Assembly: GCA_004123355.1 (NCBI GenBank)
Contig: SCHM01000002.1
Span: 10,823,569-10,887,568, forward strand
DNA: 64,000 bases
Direction: 5' to 3'
DNA from: Amphirosellinia nigrospora
Taxonomy: Eukaryota > Ascomycota > Sordariomycetes > Xylariales > Xylariaceae
Position numbers and translations under genes: made by a program. Every line of letters begins with the position of its first letter. The stretch's first letter is position 1. Positions 21,578 to 33,016 of this stretch are shown here, in pieces. The notes below the pieces were generated by a model. That model saw only the letters and a program-made list of their open reading frames with translations. It had not been told where the DNA came from and made no database searches.

Positions 21578-24500
21578 TATGGCCCTTAATTCGACGCCAA
21601 TCGGGCAGCACGTTGTCTTGCCTGAGTGACTCTCCATGTGTTGCTGCACCCAACCAACACTGAGTCATATTTGGTATTCCCATCTGGTTGGACCTACAGA
21701 TAAGGCTACAGAATGCACGACAATGCTGGCGTACACAGTGGAGCGCGTATGGTACCCGGTTGGAGCTCTACCCACGAATCCAAGACAGCCTGGTGGGACG
21801 TTGGGCAGAAAGCTGTTCCACATAGAGGCTGCCTGGCAGCAGAACTATCGGGTCCTATCGATCTATAGCATGTTGTCTCCGGGCACGTGTCCCTAGCGGT
21901 ATTCCTTGCTTGTTTCTGGTGGTTGGAATACCGTAAGCAAAGACGCAATTTAATTCATCACGACACATTGTATAGGTATCGTACGTCCATCTTCCCGTAC
22001 CATGTACAGCCAACTTGGTGGTCTTGTCCAACGGCTTAGTCAAGGTGCAATGAATGTTCTACAAGTCGTTGATACAGCTACGGCCACTATGTAATCAAGA
22101 TCGGTATCCACTTTGATTGTCTTGCATAGACGGGTCTAGCCGTGGTTAGTAATGCATCCCTTCGAAAATCTTGCTTATAATGACAACGTGCCACACTGAT
22201 GATCGACGAACGCTACAGCTGCTATCCGCTCCAGTCGAGCGACATCGAATGATTGAGGTGAACGGGGCACTATGTATTTGCTGGCAGCACATAATATCCA
22301 TAATAGCTATCGGGTGGTTGGGAATAGAGGTGAGTTGGCCCTCTCCCACGGGATTGGTGCTATTGGGTTCGTCAAGCAAGCAAGGATGTATGGGCATAAT
22401 TGATGCAGTAAAGTATTTGTAGCAAACAATGGCCGAGTCCGTGGGAACGTCTGGCTTGCCAACGTTGTGACATTTTTGCAAGGTTTCCGAGCATCCAAAC
22501 GACGTATTGTATGGTTCTTGTTTAATTGTGTAGTCAAGAATTGTGTTCTCGACAGATGCTGCACGACTACCCTACCCTACCGTCCCCTGACTACATCCGT
22601 CCTGCAGCGCATGATACCATGCCAAACATCCGAGATCGATCCGGCCATACTCGATGCATGCGACGCTTGAATGATCTTTACATGGTAGACTCTGAAGGCT
22701 CCCATACTTGTACTTGGCCTCTTTCTGATTCATTTGACAATAGGTCGCTATCGGGCACAGGTTTATGGAAAGAACTACAAGCTCGAACTCGGCCGGTTTA
22801 TAGTACCTATTGGGAGTGTTCCTTTCCTCGCCGCTCCAACAAAAAAGTAGCACAATCATGCCCACTCCAACCAGACCAGAAGATCGAGCTGGCGTTGGAG
22901 AAACCCAATGGCGAGATTTAAAGGGCGAGGCAAGCAAAGCGACGGGGTAAGGTGTCCAGAGTATACGACACTGACGAGGCCATTGTGCATACCAACCACT
23001 AAGAGCGCGAGCGGATTCCTTGGTGTTGTTTTCGGTGTAAGTGCACTGACACCATCAATTTCGCTGGTTGAGGCTCCCCTCCACACCTCCCTACCTCCCT
23101 ACTAAATTAAAAAATGACCTGAACGGGTGATCAGGTCTCCCCTCTTTACTGCTCCGACTTGCGTAGTGAGTTCGTCAAGTGGCGAACAACCTGCAGATTT
23201 GGGCAAGGGCAAAGCAAAGGTGCATCTGCCAAAGCAATAATTAATCTCAGCAGCGGTGTGCTGGGTACTATGAGGTAGGTTGGGTAGGCGGTCTCACAAG
23301 CAGCATGTTGTGTACCGCCACCATCTCTTTTGGTCTCCCGAGTCTTTTCCCAGTCCGAGTCGACGCCTTTTTCGGACATTCTTAGTTGTGATTCTCCTCC
23401 AGCATCGCCTCTGAAGCTATGCAAGCTTGAACTGAGGTCCTACCTATCCCTGTGAACAACTCATGTAATGCTTACTTAGTATTCGTTCTTTCGCCCACTC
23501 TTATGCTTCGCCTCATCCAAACTGAATGTCGAATCTTTGCTTTTCTCCGACAGCCTGCTCCCCAGTGTTTAAGCTAAGGATATTGCTGTCAATAACACGA
23601 CCTCTTTTGTCCCCGTACGTAACAACTGTCTGTCTAGTGAGGTGCTTTCATCCACTTCCTATGAACGCGGCATGTTGGCACTCGTATTTTTTATTTTTTT
23701 ATTTCTGGATCAGGCGATTGCATCTTGGGTCGGTCTCTGCACATGAGTTGCTAAAAGGCAGGATGATCCTATCCATGTCCGGAAAGGGAACAGGCCACGG
23801 GAAATCCTCAAGCGGCTGTCTGGTTAGACCCCTCTTATTTAATGCAAGTGTCTAAGAGATAAGAGGTGCATCGTGATCCTGATTGAGGACGGTTGGTCAC
23901 CCATGTCTGCTACCTACCCACTCCCTATGTAGACGGATCGGGTGTACTGCACCTTGGACGCCTGGAAGCACTAGGTTGGATGTAGGTTGGATGTTATGCC
24001 TTGGTTATGCCTTGGATGCCATTTCCTGGCCTCCGATTTGCTCAGCTTGGGAGTCTTGCCGTCGTCTTACCTACAGGATCCACCGCTCTTTGCTAGGTAC
24101 TATACTAGCTATACTGGCGCCGGTGGTGGTGCAGCTCGCGCGCGCACTCGCACTCGTGCTGCTGCTCGATGTCCTTATTACCTACGTAGTTCCAGGTAGT
24201 TCCAGGCATACAGCAAGCACCCCCTCGCTGACACAGGCTCGTGGGCGCTGTGTTAGGTTGTCTAGTGTCCAGGCGCTCCCTCGTGCGCTTGTGTATATCT
24301 ACCGGTCGGCCCTCTGACTCTTCCACCGTCGCCGATTCCTTCGCGACCTAGTCCTAGCACACTACCTGAGGTAGATAGGAGAGAGAGAGGAGCGTGGTAG
24401 ATTGAGCTTCGCATTGCGCATCCGAGGCTACCTACCCTCACGATCCCTCTTCTCCCTGCGGCTTCGATAGCCTCTGCGAGAAGGGGTCCTGCAGATTCTG

Positions 24501-25417
24501 TTTTCTATCACTCCCACTACTGCTGCTACCTATACCTATTTCCAGCCGCGGGCGAATTCATTGGTACATTGTTGGCACTGACCGCCCCAAGAACCCCCCC
24601 AAGGTCCGCATAGGCTCGAGGGCGGGATCGGTTAGTCGCACACTGATACATGCATACATTCATACCCTCTGCCGCCTGCATACAATCACCTACCCATCTA
24701 CGGTTCAGTCCAGATCTAGTCTAGATCGGACTGCCTGGGCTTCCTACGCCCCCCGAGCCACAGGTACATCAGACCTGTCTGGCAGGTACACACGGTCTAC
24801 TTTATACCGCCTACCGCCTGAGCACATAGGTCGCAGACCCCCGCTCTCTCCCTAAGGCTCAGGCTCAGGTTGGACTTGGAACTTGGACCACCCGCCTTTC
24901 CACACACCGCGACACTCGCAGCAACCCAATCCAACCAGTTTTCACGCCCAACTCAGTCACTTTCGCTCCGCTGAGCAAGGATTATCCACGTACTAAATCG
25001 ACCACGGAACGAAAGAACGACCTCAAAACCTTGTTATTAAAACAGCTCCCGTCCCCTGCTTCTTAGTCGCTAGCCCGGCATTTTAGCTGGACCCGACTAA
25101 TTACTCCCGTCATCCTGTCACCCCGCCGCCATTCCTGCCATTCCTTCCCACCATTCCCCTCAAGACCTCGAATCTGCACAACAGAAGCCCTGGCACGTAG
25201 CAGCCATCAACACTCTATTTGTGCCAATTTCCCCGAAGCATCGCCATTCCTAGCCCATTTTTGACTTGCCTGCAAAGGTGTGGATTGGATTTTGTCAGCG
25301 CGGCTCGATACAGGGGTATCGCCTGCATCGACACACATTCGTTAACGAGCCACTTTTTTTGGCTTTCCCTCGACGTCCCGAACGAGCGAACGACATTTAG
25401 CTAATCTCTTACCTCCA
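21578..25417. other. 3.8-kb intergenic region, long pyrimidine-rich leader at its end
   Basis: No frame longer than about 145 residues occurs, and none of them has a recognisable domain. The last 600 bases, before the gene at 25418, are rich in C and T, as in highly used fungal promoters and 5' leaders. A long untranslated leader or a non-coding transcript is possible, but nothing in the sequence proves it. Confidence 0.5.
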
Positions 25418-27712
25418 ATGTCGTAAGCTGCGACTCCCCTTTGGTTCCTTCAAAACCTTCGGAACACGGGATTAATATTCAACAATCCAGGAATTCCAGG
25501 ACGCGTATCCGCATTCGCGCCGGACCTCCTCCTCCTCCTCCTCAAAGTGATTATTACGATTACGACGAAGATCCAAGCAGGGAGAGTACCTCGCCCGACG
25601 AAGAAGAAGAAGAAGACGACGATTGGGAAGACGACGACTTAGTCGACTCCGACGAAGAACTAGAACCCTCAGATTCCGCTTCCAGTCCAGCAAGACCCCG
25701 TGCCTCCGAAAGCCGCCACCCACGTGAGCCTCTTCGACAGCACGTACTCGCCCACCGACCCTCGTCTCACCATCGGGGCTCACGCCCACCTGCAGACAGC
25801 CTGGATCACGAATACGATTACTACGGCCGTGGTGGCGGTGGCGGTGGGTACGCACCACCGGGGGCCGGCTATTATGGCGGCCGCGGCCATCCGCCTGGAG
25901 GGTACCCCCAAAGCCACGCCGGTGCCGGTGCCGGTGCCGGTCCTTATGGTTACGAGCAACGGGTAGTTCCTTATGGACCATATGGTGGGAATAATCCCTT
26001 CGCCCCTGCGCAGAGTGGCGGCAATTATTTCAATAACAACGACCATTGGGGAAGACAGAATGAAATGATGCCGTACGGGCATGGGAACTACTATCCCCAA
26101 GGTTATCAAGTGCCAGGTCATATGCAGCAGTACCACTGGCAGGCTCCGCCACCACCACCCACCGAGATTGCTCCGCCAAAAACCCCCAGTCCTCCTGAAC
26201 CCCCAAAGGAGGATCCTGAGAAGGAGGCCATGAAAAAGCAACTGGCAGAGATCAAGGCAGACCAGGAAAGGAGAGAAGCGGAGGCGAAGCAGAAAGAACT
26301 CGAGGCACGGATCAGGGAGGAGGCTGAAGCAGCGTTTACACGCAAAATGGAGCAGATGCGGAGAGATGAGGAGGTGCGTGCCGAAGAACGAAAGCTCGCA
26401 CTAGAGAAAGCCAAGAAGGAGATCGAAGATGCACGAAGAGAAGCTGACAAGGCAGCCCGTGAGGCTATCGAGGCGGAGCGGAAAGCGGAGGCGGAACGTG
26501 CCAGAAGAGAAGCTGAAGCTATTGCTCGTGCTGAAAAAGACGCACGCGAGAAATTAGAAGCTGAGCGTAAAGCAGAAGCTGAGCGGGCTAAAAGAGAAGC
26601 CGAAGCACTCGCTCGCCTAGAAAGAGATGCACGTGACAGATTAGAGGCTGAACGCAAAGCAGACGCCGAGCGGGCTAAAAGAGAAGCCGAAGCACTCGCC
26701 CGCCTGGAACGAGAGGCACGTGACAAATTGGAAGCTGAGCGCAAAGCTGCTGAGGAAAGACAAAAGAAGGAGGCTGAAGCGGCAGCGGCAGCAGAGGTTG
26801 CAGCAAGAGCCAGGCTGGATGCAGCTATCAAAGCCGAAGCGGAGGCTAAGGCAGCAGCGGCTAAGCGAGCTGAAGAGGAAGCTGCGTGGAAGAAGACCTT
26901 GGAAGAGGAGGCTAGGCTGAAGGCAGAAATCGAGGCACGTAAGAAGATCGAGGATGAGAAGGCAGCTGCTGAAGCTGCCAAGGCTGCAGAAGATGCCAAA
27001 AAGAAAGCCGACGAGGCGTTTAAGAAGATGGCTCTTGAGGAAGCAAAAGCAAAAGCAGAAGAGGCAAATCGAAAGAATCTTGGCAAGGATAAGGCGCCTA
27101 TACGCTTCAAAGATGCCGTCGGGAGGAAGTTTAGTTTCCCTTATCATATTTGCCAGACCTGGGCGGTGAGTCAAAGCAACGAGGTCCTTTTCTGCACAGT
27201 TTGCTAATATCTGGGTCTTTTAGGGTATGGAAGACTTGATTAAGCAAGCCTTCTTGCACGTAGATGTTATTGGTCCTCATGTGCAAGCCGGCCATTACGA
27301 TCTCATCGGACCCAACGGTGAAATTATTCTTCCACAAGTCTGGGACAAGGTGATAGAACCTGACTGGCAAGTGACTATGCACATGTGGCCAATGGACCGG
27401 GGTCCAGGGCCGGCCCCAATGGCACGTCCCGGTGGACCTGCCGGTCCTGGTGGCATGCCAGGCCACCCAAGAGGAGTGCCTTTCGCAGGTGGTCCCATGA
27501 GAGCTGGTCCGGCCGGCCAGCATCGGCAACCCGGCCCGCCACCACCTCCTCCTCCTCATCTTGGTGGCGGTATGAGGCCACAGCAACAAATGGGACCTGG
27601 GCCAGCACCTCATATTATCAATGTCAAACCGGGCAAAAAGCCGACCAAAGGCCAAAAGGGCGTGTTGTCGTGGATGGTAGGCGCAAAACCCGCGAAGCCA
27701 GGCAAAAAGTAA
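25418..27712 (+). CDS. Coiled-coil protein with C-terminal ubiquitin-like domain
   Basis: Exons 25418-25422 (ATGTC), 25491-27165 and 27224-27712 give 722 residues. The segments are: a short basic start and PPPPPP; an acidic stretch with D/E runs (about 30-60); a Gly/Tyr/Pro-rich region (about 115-240); a 300-residue alanine/glutamate/arginine-rich coiled coil with repeats of the type AEAERAKREAEALARLERDA (about 245-540); and a globular piece at about 543-612 (RFKDAVGRKFSFPYHICQTW, then GMEDLIKQAFLHV and GHYDLIGPNGEIILPQVW). The last piece is the ubiquitin-like domain found in many uncharacterised filamentous-fungal proteins. A Pro/Gly-rich tail follows. The function is not known. The architecture suggests a scaffold or filament-associated protein. 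Confidence 0.85.
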
Positions 27713-28715
27713 GCGAACTCTTTTCACGGCTCAGGCCGCTACATGAACACGAGCTAACGTTAGATTTGAAAAGAAAGCGGCAGTAATTCCTTTTTTGAAT
27801 ATGCTTCTACGTGTTTGGGTTGGTTTCATCAGCCAAATCCTTTTCCCATCACGAGCATTGTTCGCAGCGTTTGCATACTTTAACTCCATCTAGACTTCAC
27901 CGGATCCCCTTCTCAGATCGCTTTCCTTGTATGGGCTGATTTCGCATTATACCCCGTCCTAAGATGGATTCATTGTGACTTAAGCGACACTGGCGGACAT
28001 TGGCGCTGGCGTGACTTCGTCTTGTTAAGGACCAGAGGTTTCGACCACATGGCCATCAGGCTTTGGCATTGACTTTGTCTGCTAATCGCAATCTTCTAGC
28101 ATTGGATTAGGCCCAAGTTGGTGGAAATTGTTGTGTTGCTAAATTGTGGCGTGTCGTTGAGATGAGACTCAGAGAGATGAATATATGAACCGCATGTGAG
28201 AACGGGGGTAACGATTCTTATAAGGCGCAAGATGAGGCAAGATAGAGAGACAGTTTGGGTAGGGGGTTTGCGATGTGGGGTAGTCAAGAGTGAAACTTCT
28301 CTACGAGGTCGGCACCAATTTTTGGGATTTTTTGAATAGTTTTGACTTGCTTCGCTTTTTGTAGATTACAAAGATCTCAAATTGTTGATACATTATACAT
28401 CTTTCTACATGCCCGCCATGTGGGTTTGATAGACATCTAGGTTAGGTACAGTTTTCTGCATATTTGTCTCGATATGCAATCAAGAGTGCCCAAGATGCCC
28501 AAGAATATGTGTATCCCCTTCGCAATTGTACAAGTAAGCGAGACAGGGGACGGGTGCCGTACGACAGCCCTTATATTCCTCCTCATATCCTTGTGACGTA
28601 CTATTTTGCCAGACCATGAGAAAAACATTGTTAGCGGAGGATCTCGCCGAGCCTTGTTGGCAAGAACCTTTAGAGCCTGGAGGCTTGAGCGATGGTGGGC
28701 GCAGCAGTTCCGAGT
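27713..28715. other. Convergent intergenic region
   Basis: 1 kb between the ubiquitin-like-domain gene and the COQ10 3' end. AT-rich trailers only. Confidence 0.5.
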
Positions 28716-29445
28716 CTACCCAAGAATCTTATTCGCTCGCTCGACAAAAGCCTCAATCATGACAGGCGCGACCTTGTCGGCGACAGCCGAGCTAACAGCC
28801 CCATACAGCGGGTTCGAAAACTGGAAGCGGATGTTCAGGTTGATATCGCTCCACTCTCTTGTGTTGCCAGCCCGCATAACAGCCTCGTCGCCTCTTCCGT
28901 CTGGTGCAACGGGTGTCACAGTCCACCGTGTCACCAGCGTCTTGAACACGCCTTCCTCCTCCTCTCTGCCGTCCCCACTCGAAGCGGGCACAGACGAGGG
29001 CTCGTCGCTCAAGCCATACCGAGCCAGGACATCTGGCGCGATCCCGCTGCGCGCCCGTCGCCGCTCAAGGCCTCCACGGACGGACCCGGGCACGCAGAAC
29101 ACGCGGCTCGTGTACGTCTGTTCCAGGCCGCCCCAGCCCGCGGTCAGGTCGGCCCTCGTCGGCCACCGCCGGCCGCCGAACTCGGGGTCGTCCTCGCGCG
29201 CCGTCCGCGCCGTCCACGCCGTCACGCGCGAGGTGCTGCAGTACGGCAGGAAGGCGCTGTAGCTGTCGATGTCGGCTATTATGGCGTAGAGGGCGCGTGG
29301 TTATACGGGAGACGGCGGAGGCTGTGAGGGTCTGCGCCGGTAGGGGGCCGAGAGAGATGGAGCTGAGAAATGATCGCTTTTGCCGTTGGGTGGGAAGCTG
29401 GGGTATCCGTGGTCGTGGTCGCGGAAGGAAGGCGGTTGGTGGCAT
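28716..29445 (-). CDS. coq10: COQ10, mitochondrial coenzyme Q-binding START protein (two apparent frameshifts)
   Basis: The minus strand from ATG at 29443-29445 to TAG at 28716-28718. An Arg-rich mitochondrial presequence (MPPTAFLPRPRPRIPQL) is followed by QTLTAS, and in a second frame by RRLPYNHAP. A third frame then runs to the end with LYAIIADIDSYSAFLPYC, DLTAGWGGLEQTYTSRV, NIRFQFSNPLYGAVSSAVADKVAPVMIEAF. This is the START/polyketide-cyclase fold of COQ10, which binds ubiquinone in the inner membrane and is needed for its proper use in respiration. Adding one base at each of two C runs (G runs on the plus strand, near 29317 and 29291) makes 732 nt, or 243 residues, with all conserved blocks in frame. 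COQ10 is normally retained, so I favour sequencing error over true loss. Confidence 0.82.
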
Positions 29446-29993
29446 GGTGTGGTGTTGTTAGAGGGTAAATTAAGAGGGAGTATGTTTTTCTTTGGGTTAT
29501 AAATAATCCATTCTAGAGGGTTCATGGAAAATTAATGTAATTATCTGTCTATATTGTACAAATTCCCGTAAGATTATTATTGTATTGTGTTGTGTTGTAC
29601 TTTTATCGGCGCAATCGAACTGTTAAGACTACAGCTAAGTATCTTGGTAGACTGACTGTGGTACATCTGAATGACGAGTGAGGTCCGATAAGATCTGCGG
29701 CACATGAACACCTTATCGTAAGCCACCCGATTGGTGCTTGGTGCTCGACTAGCGTGAACTAGATTAGGTGCCAATACTGGTCAAGTCTAGCGCACCTGCC
29801 ACAAATAACTCGTTTAGTATTTTAACTTTTAGACCGCTTGCCATTTTCTCTCACCTCTTTTTCTATTTCTTTGCACTCCCTCCAAGTTGTTCAACAAAAA
29901 CAACTTCGAGGATGTCAACAACTTGAAGCAGTCAAGGCTTTGGTGCATACCCCGCATTCAAATGAGGAGATATTGCATCTAATATTCTATATA
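29446..29993. promoter_or_regulatory. Divergent promoter region of COQ10 and the m3C methyltransferase
   Basis: 548 bp between divergent starts, AT-rich. It includes a short TGTATTGTGTTGTGTTGTA run near 29579-29598. No known element was recognised. Confidence 0.5.
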
Positions 29994-31331
29994 ATGACCG
30001 TTGACACAGCTCCCGCCGTCAATCTGGTTCCTTCGCCAGATCTTGAACTGGCGAAACAGACCTCCGCCTTGACTGTGCAGGAGACGATACCAGAGGCAGG
30101 GACCGAGACAAAGTCTGCTCAGATACCTCCTCACCGAAGCCATGACTCGCAGAACAACTTGAAGCGGAGCGATCCCTTCGCGTTCGGCCAGCGCTATTTA
30201 GAGGAGGGCGACGATGTTTTTAGTTTAATGCCTGGGATCACGTGGAGACTGATGATGCGTACAAGGAGTATTCTGAGCAGCAGTTCGCTATGCAGAGGGC
30301 GTCGCCAGTTTTCTGATTTTGATAAGAGTACGTATTGCATCTCAATACTGTTCCCTAGCCTTGTGTTATGATATACACAATAATGCATAGTTCATCTGAT
30401 TATATCTGATGACAACATACAGCCAATAGTCTTTCGCTCCCATCTGACTTGACACTCTCCCTTTGCATCAATCTTAACAAAGCTCGTTATTCTGTGCTTC
30501 GGCTAATGTTATACGGCTATAGACAGGTTCAATGGAGATCCCGCGAGGTTTTGGAACCTCTTCTACAAGAATAATACTGCCAATTTCTTCAAAAACCGGA
30601 AATGGTTGCAGCAGGAATTCCCTGTGCTGCACACGGTTACGGCTGAAGAAGCCGGCCCAAAGATTGTCCTAGAAGTGGGCGCCGGCGCCGGCAACACTGC
30701 TTTCCCCATCCTAGCCCATAACAAGAATCCCAAGTTAAGACTCCATGCTTGTGACTTCTCGAAAAAGGCTGTAGAAGTCATGCGTTCCCACGCCGAATAC
30801 AATACCGATTATATGCAGGCCGACGTGTGGGATGTCGCTAGCGAAGAACTACCACCGGGCGTAGAAGAGAACACTGTAGATGTCTACTAATGGTCTTCAT
30901 CTTCTCTGCTCTCTCGCCATTACAGTGGGAGCGAGCGGTGAAGAATATCCACCGTGTCCTGAAACCAGGCGGTGACGTTTGCTTTCGTGACTATGGTAGA
31001 GGTGATCTTGCGCAGGTTCGGTTCAAGAAGGGCCGCTACCTCGAGGAGAACTTCTACATTAGAGGCGACGGCACACGAGTCTACTTCTTCGAGAAAGATG
31101 AGCTCGCTCAAATATGGAGGGGAGTCTTCGATCAGGAGACGTCTGCCAGTGAAAACACGAATGGGCTAAGTGAACCCGCTCTGATGCTACACAGCATGGC
31201 TCAACCATCAATGGGAAGAGCCCGCTATTTGATATAGACGAGCTTGGCGTTGATAGACGGATGCTTGTGAATAGGGCGAAGAAACTCAGATGTATCGTTG
31301 CTGGATGCAAGGTCGATTTAGAAAAAAATAG
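29994..31331 (+). CDS. trm140: tRNA m3C methyltransferase, METTL2/Trm140 type (several apparent frameshifts)
   Basis: Two exons, 29994-30327 and 30523-31331, with an intron of 195 nt (GTACGT..CTATAG). Conserved blocks are FNAWDHVE, RFNGDPARFWNLFYKNNTANFF, the SAM-binding loop VLEVGAGAGNT, LMVFIFSALSP, HRVLKPGG, RDYGRGDLAQ, GDGTRVYFF and the ending MYRCWMQGRF followed by RKK. The enzyme family adds 3-methylcytosine at position 32 of tRNA-Thr and related tRNAs. The blocks lie in different frames. Indels are needed at about 30224 (-1), 30309 (+1), 30884 (-1), 31181 (-1) and 31289 (-1). After correction the exons total 1146 nt, or 381 residues, ending exactly at TAG 31329-31331. As most sites are homopolymers, assembly error is the likely cause, but a true pseudogene cannot be excluded. 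Confidence 0.82.
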
Positions 31332-31541
31332 ACTATACTTCACGCACCCTTCATGGTCTGTCCATGTACGTTTGACTGATGTTGACATGTGTTGCAAGTG
31401 CCAGGCTACTTGCGTTAAGATTATGGTTATCTACTTCTAACGTACATCTGTACCTGCGCTTCTCCCGTCAACACAAATCCTTAATACCATAAGTTACAGG
31501 TTATGCTTGCTCTCTCTTATCTCATGCACCCATAACCTCAA

Positions 31542-33016
31542 CTAACCGCTCCTGTCCTTAGCCCCAAAGCCAATGGTGTCTAGATATCCCTGCACACCAC
31601 CATACTGCATATCGAGATGTCCGCGGACGCGCTGGACCAGATCCAGCGGACAGTCTCCCCACGCCGGCGTGAGGCCGATCGAGCACATCTCGGCCACGCG
31701 TTCCTTGCGCTCGCTCGAGGCCGGGCTGCGAGAGGAAGGTAGTCGTGCTCTATGGCGTCCATCGGCACACGCAGGATCAGCAGGACTAGCGCTACGATCA
31801 TGCCCGTCCGATCCTTGCCTTGCGTGCAGTGTACCAGGGCCGGCGGGTGTGTGGGCGGATATCAGGGTTTGGAGGGCCTGGTTGGGGTGTGAGTTATATT
31901 CCGCTTTGCTTGCAGGTCGTCGGAGTTGAATAGAGGGATTAAGGTATGGACTTACCTCGACGATCTCGGGCCCAGATTCATCTAGCGTTACGAGGCTCAG
32001 GCCTACGAGGCCCATGGGCTGCATCACTTGTTCGCCTATGATGCGTATTGCTTGTACGCGGAAGCCGAAGATGTATAGGAATATCAACTTTCTGTTTTTT
32101 ATTGGTCGTTGTGATTGTAGTGTTAGTTAGTTTGCTTGCTTGCTTCTCTTGGATTTCCGAGGTATCTATCTCTCTCTCTCTCTTGGACATAGTAGGTATG
32201 AGGTAAATTCTCTGTGAAAAGCCCCAGATAGATATGCGGAAGGAGAAAGAGATAGGAGAAGAGATAGGAACTCATGCTTTTAGTGAGGAAGTTGGAGAGA
32301 GTATGTAAATAAACACGCACATAAAATCCCACCATGATAATTGACGCAGCAGCGCTCGCTCGAGCCGCCGACCCGTCACGCGCACCTCGCGGTAGATCAT
32401 CCCCGGGATCTGCACGGGTTCCGCGAGCGCGCGTTGGACTGCAGGAGCGCCGGGATCTTCAGGTCCGCCTGGCGTTTCTCGGCCTGGGCGGCATGTTCGG
32501 TCCTTGAATATCGCTCACCCCCGTGGTCAGTTTGAGGTTCATCCTGGGAGACAGAGTCGGGCGGTTGTTGGCGCCATATGTAAAAATTGGGATTGAGCGG
32601 CTTGAGTAAAGGAAGGATGTTAGACGCACTTGCTCCGTAGGTCTATAACTGTTCTGATGCCCAGCTCTTCCGTGAGCCGCCTCCGATCGTCCAACGTGGC
32701 GTCATCTGCACGCACACGTTGATTAGAAGCAATGCTCTCTTCCTATATCGTCCACGAAGGGCGTCTGGAGTTGATTCAGGAGACCCTTGGGAACGAACGG
32801 GACATTCGTAGCATTTGATGACGTACCAGGCCGTGCTGAGCGGAATAGTACGCCTTCCCGGACGACTCTATTTTCTTAGTCAGCTGGGTTTCTTTGGATA
32901 TTTTATCGGTGTTATGAGATTCAGAAGATGTGGAATACTTGCTTTCGCCCGAGGTAATCATTTACGATCTTCCCAACATCGCGGAAATTGAGAATATTTT
33001 CAAACTCGATAGACAT
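31542..33016 (-). CDS. Tyrosine phosphatase-like protein (HCxxGKDRTG type), frame-disrupted
   Basis: Pieces appear in the right order on the minus strand: MSIEFENILNFRDVGK from ATG 33016; VVREGVLFRSARPDDATLDDRRRL across an intron; ELGIRTVIDLRSK near 32640-32700; ADLKIPALLQSN and ALAEPVQIPGMIYREV near 32370-32460; MGLVGLSLVTLDESGPEIVE near 31956-32030; then, after an intron (31878-31955), ALQTLISAHTP and the catalytic loop HCTQGKDRTG near 31800-31830, ending GHLDMQYGGVQGYL. This is the family of NFRDLG/HCxxGKDRTG phosphatases (tyrosine-specific or lipid-phosphate). Several frame changes are needed (about 32420, 31840, 31737, 31715), as in the neighbouring genes. The N-terminal exon boundaries are approximate. 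The substrate is unknown. Confidence 0.72.

Noticed and set aside
26118-27110. 330-residue minus-strand open frame
   Set aside because: It is the antisense of the alanine/glutamate-rich coiled coil of the plus-strand gene. Its serine- and alanine-rich composition mirrors those codons and has no domain of its own.
27131-27727. Minus-strand 198-residue frame at the UBL gene's 3' end
   Set aside because: Overlaps the ubiquitin-like domain and Gly/Pro tail in antisense. No homology seen.
28606-29262. Plus-strand frames of 210-220 residues over COQ10
   Set aside because: Antisense shadows of the GC-rich COQ10 coding sequence, which has clear homology on the minus strand.
28716-31331. COQ10 and the m3C methyltransferase as true pseudogenes
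   Set aside because: Frame breaks are single-base and mostly at homopolymers, conserved blocks outside them are intact, and corrected lengths fit. Sequencing error is the more likely cause, so they are listed as CDS with a warning.
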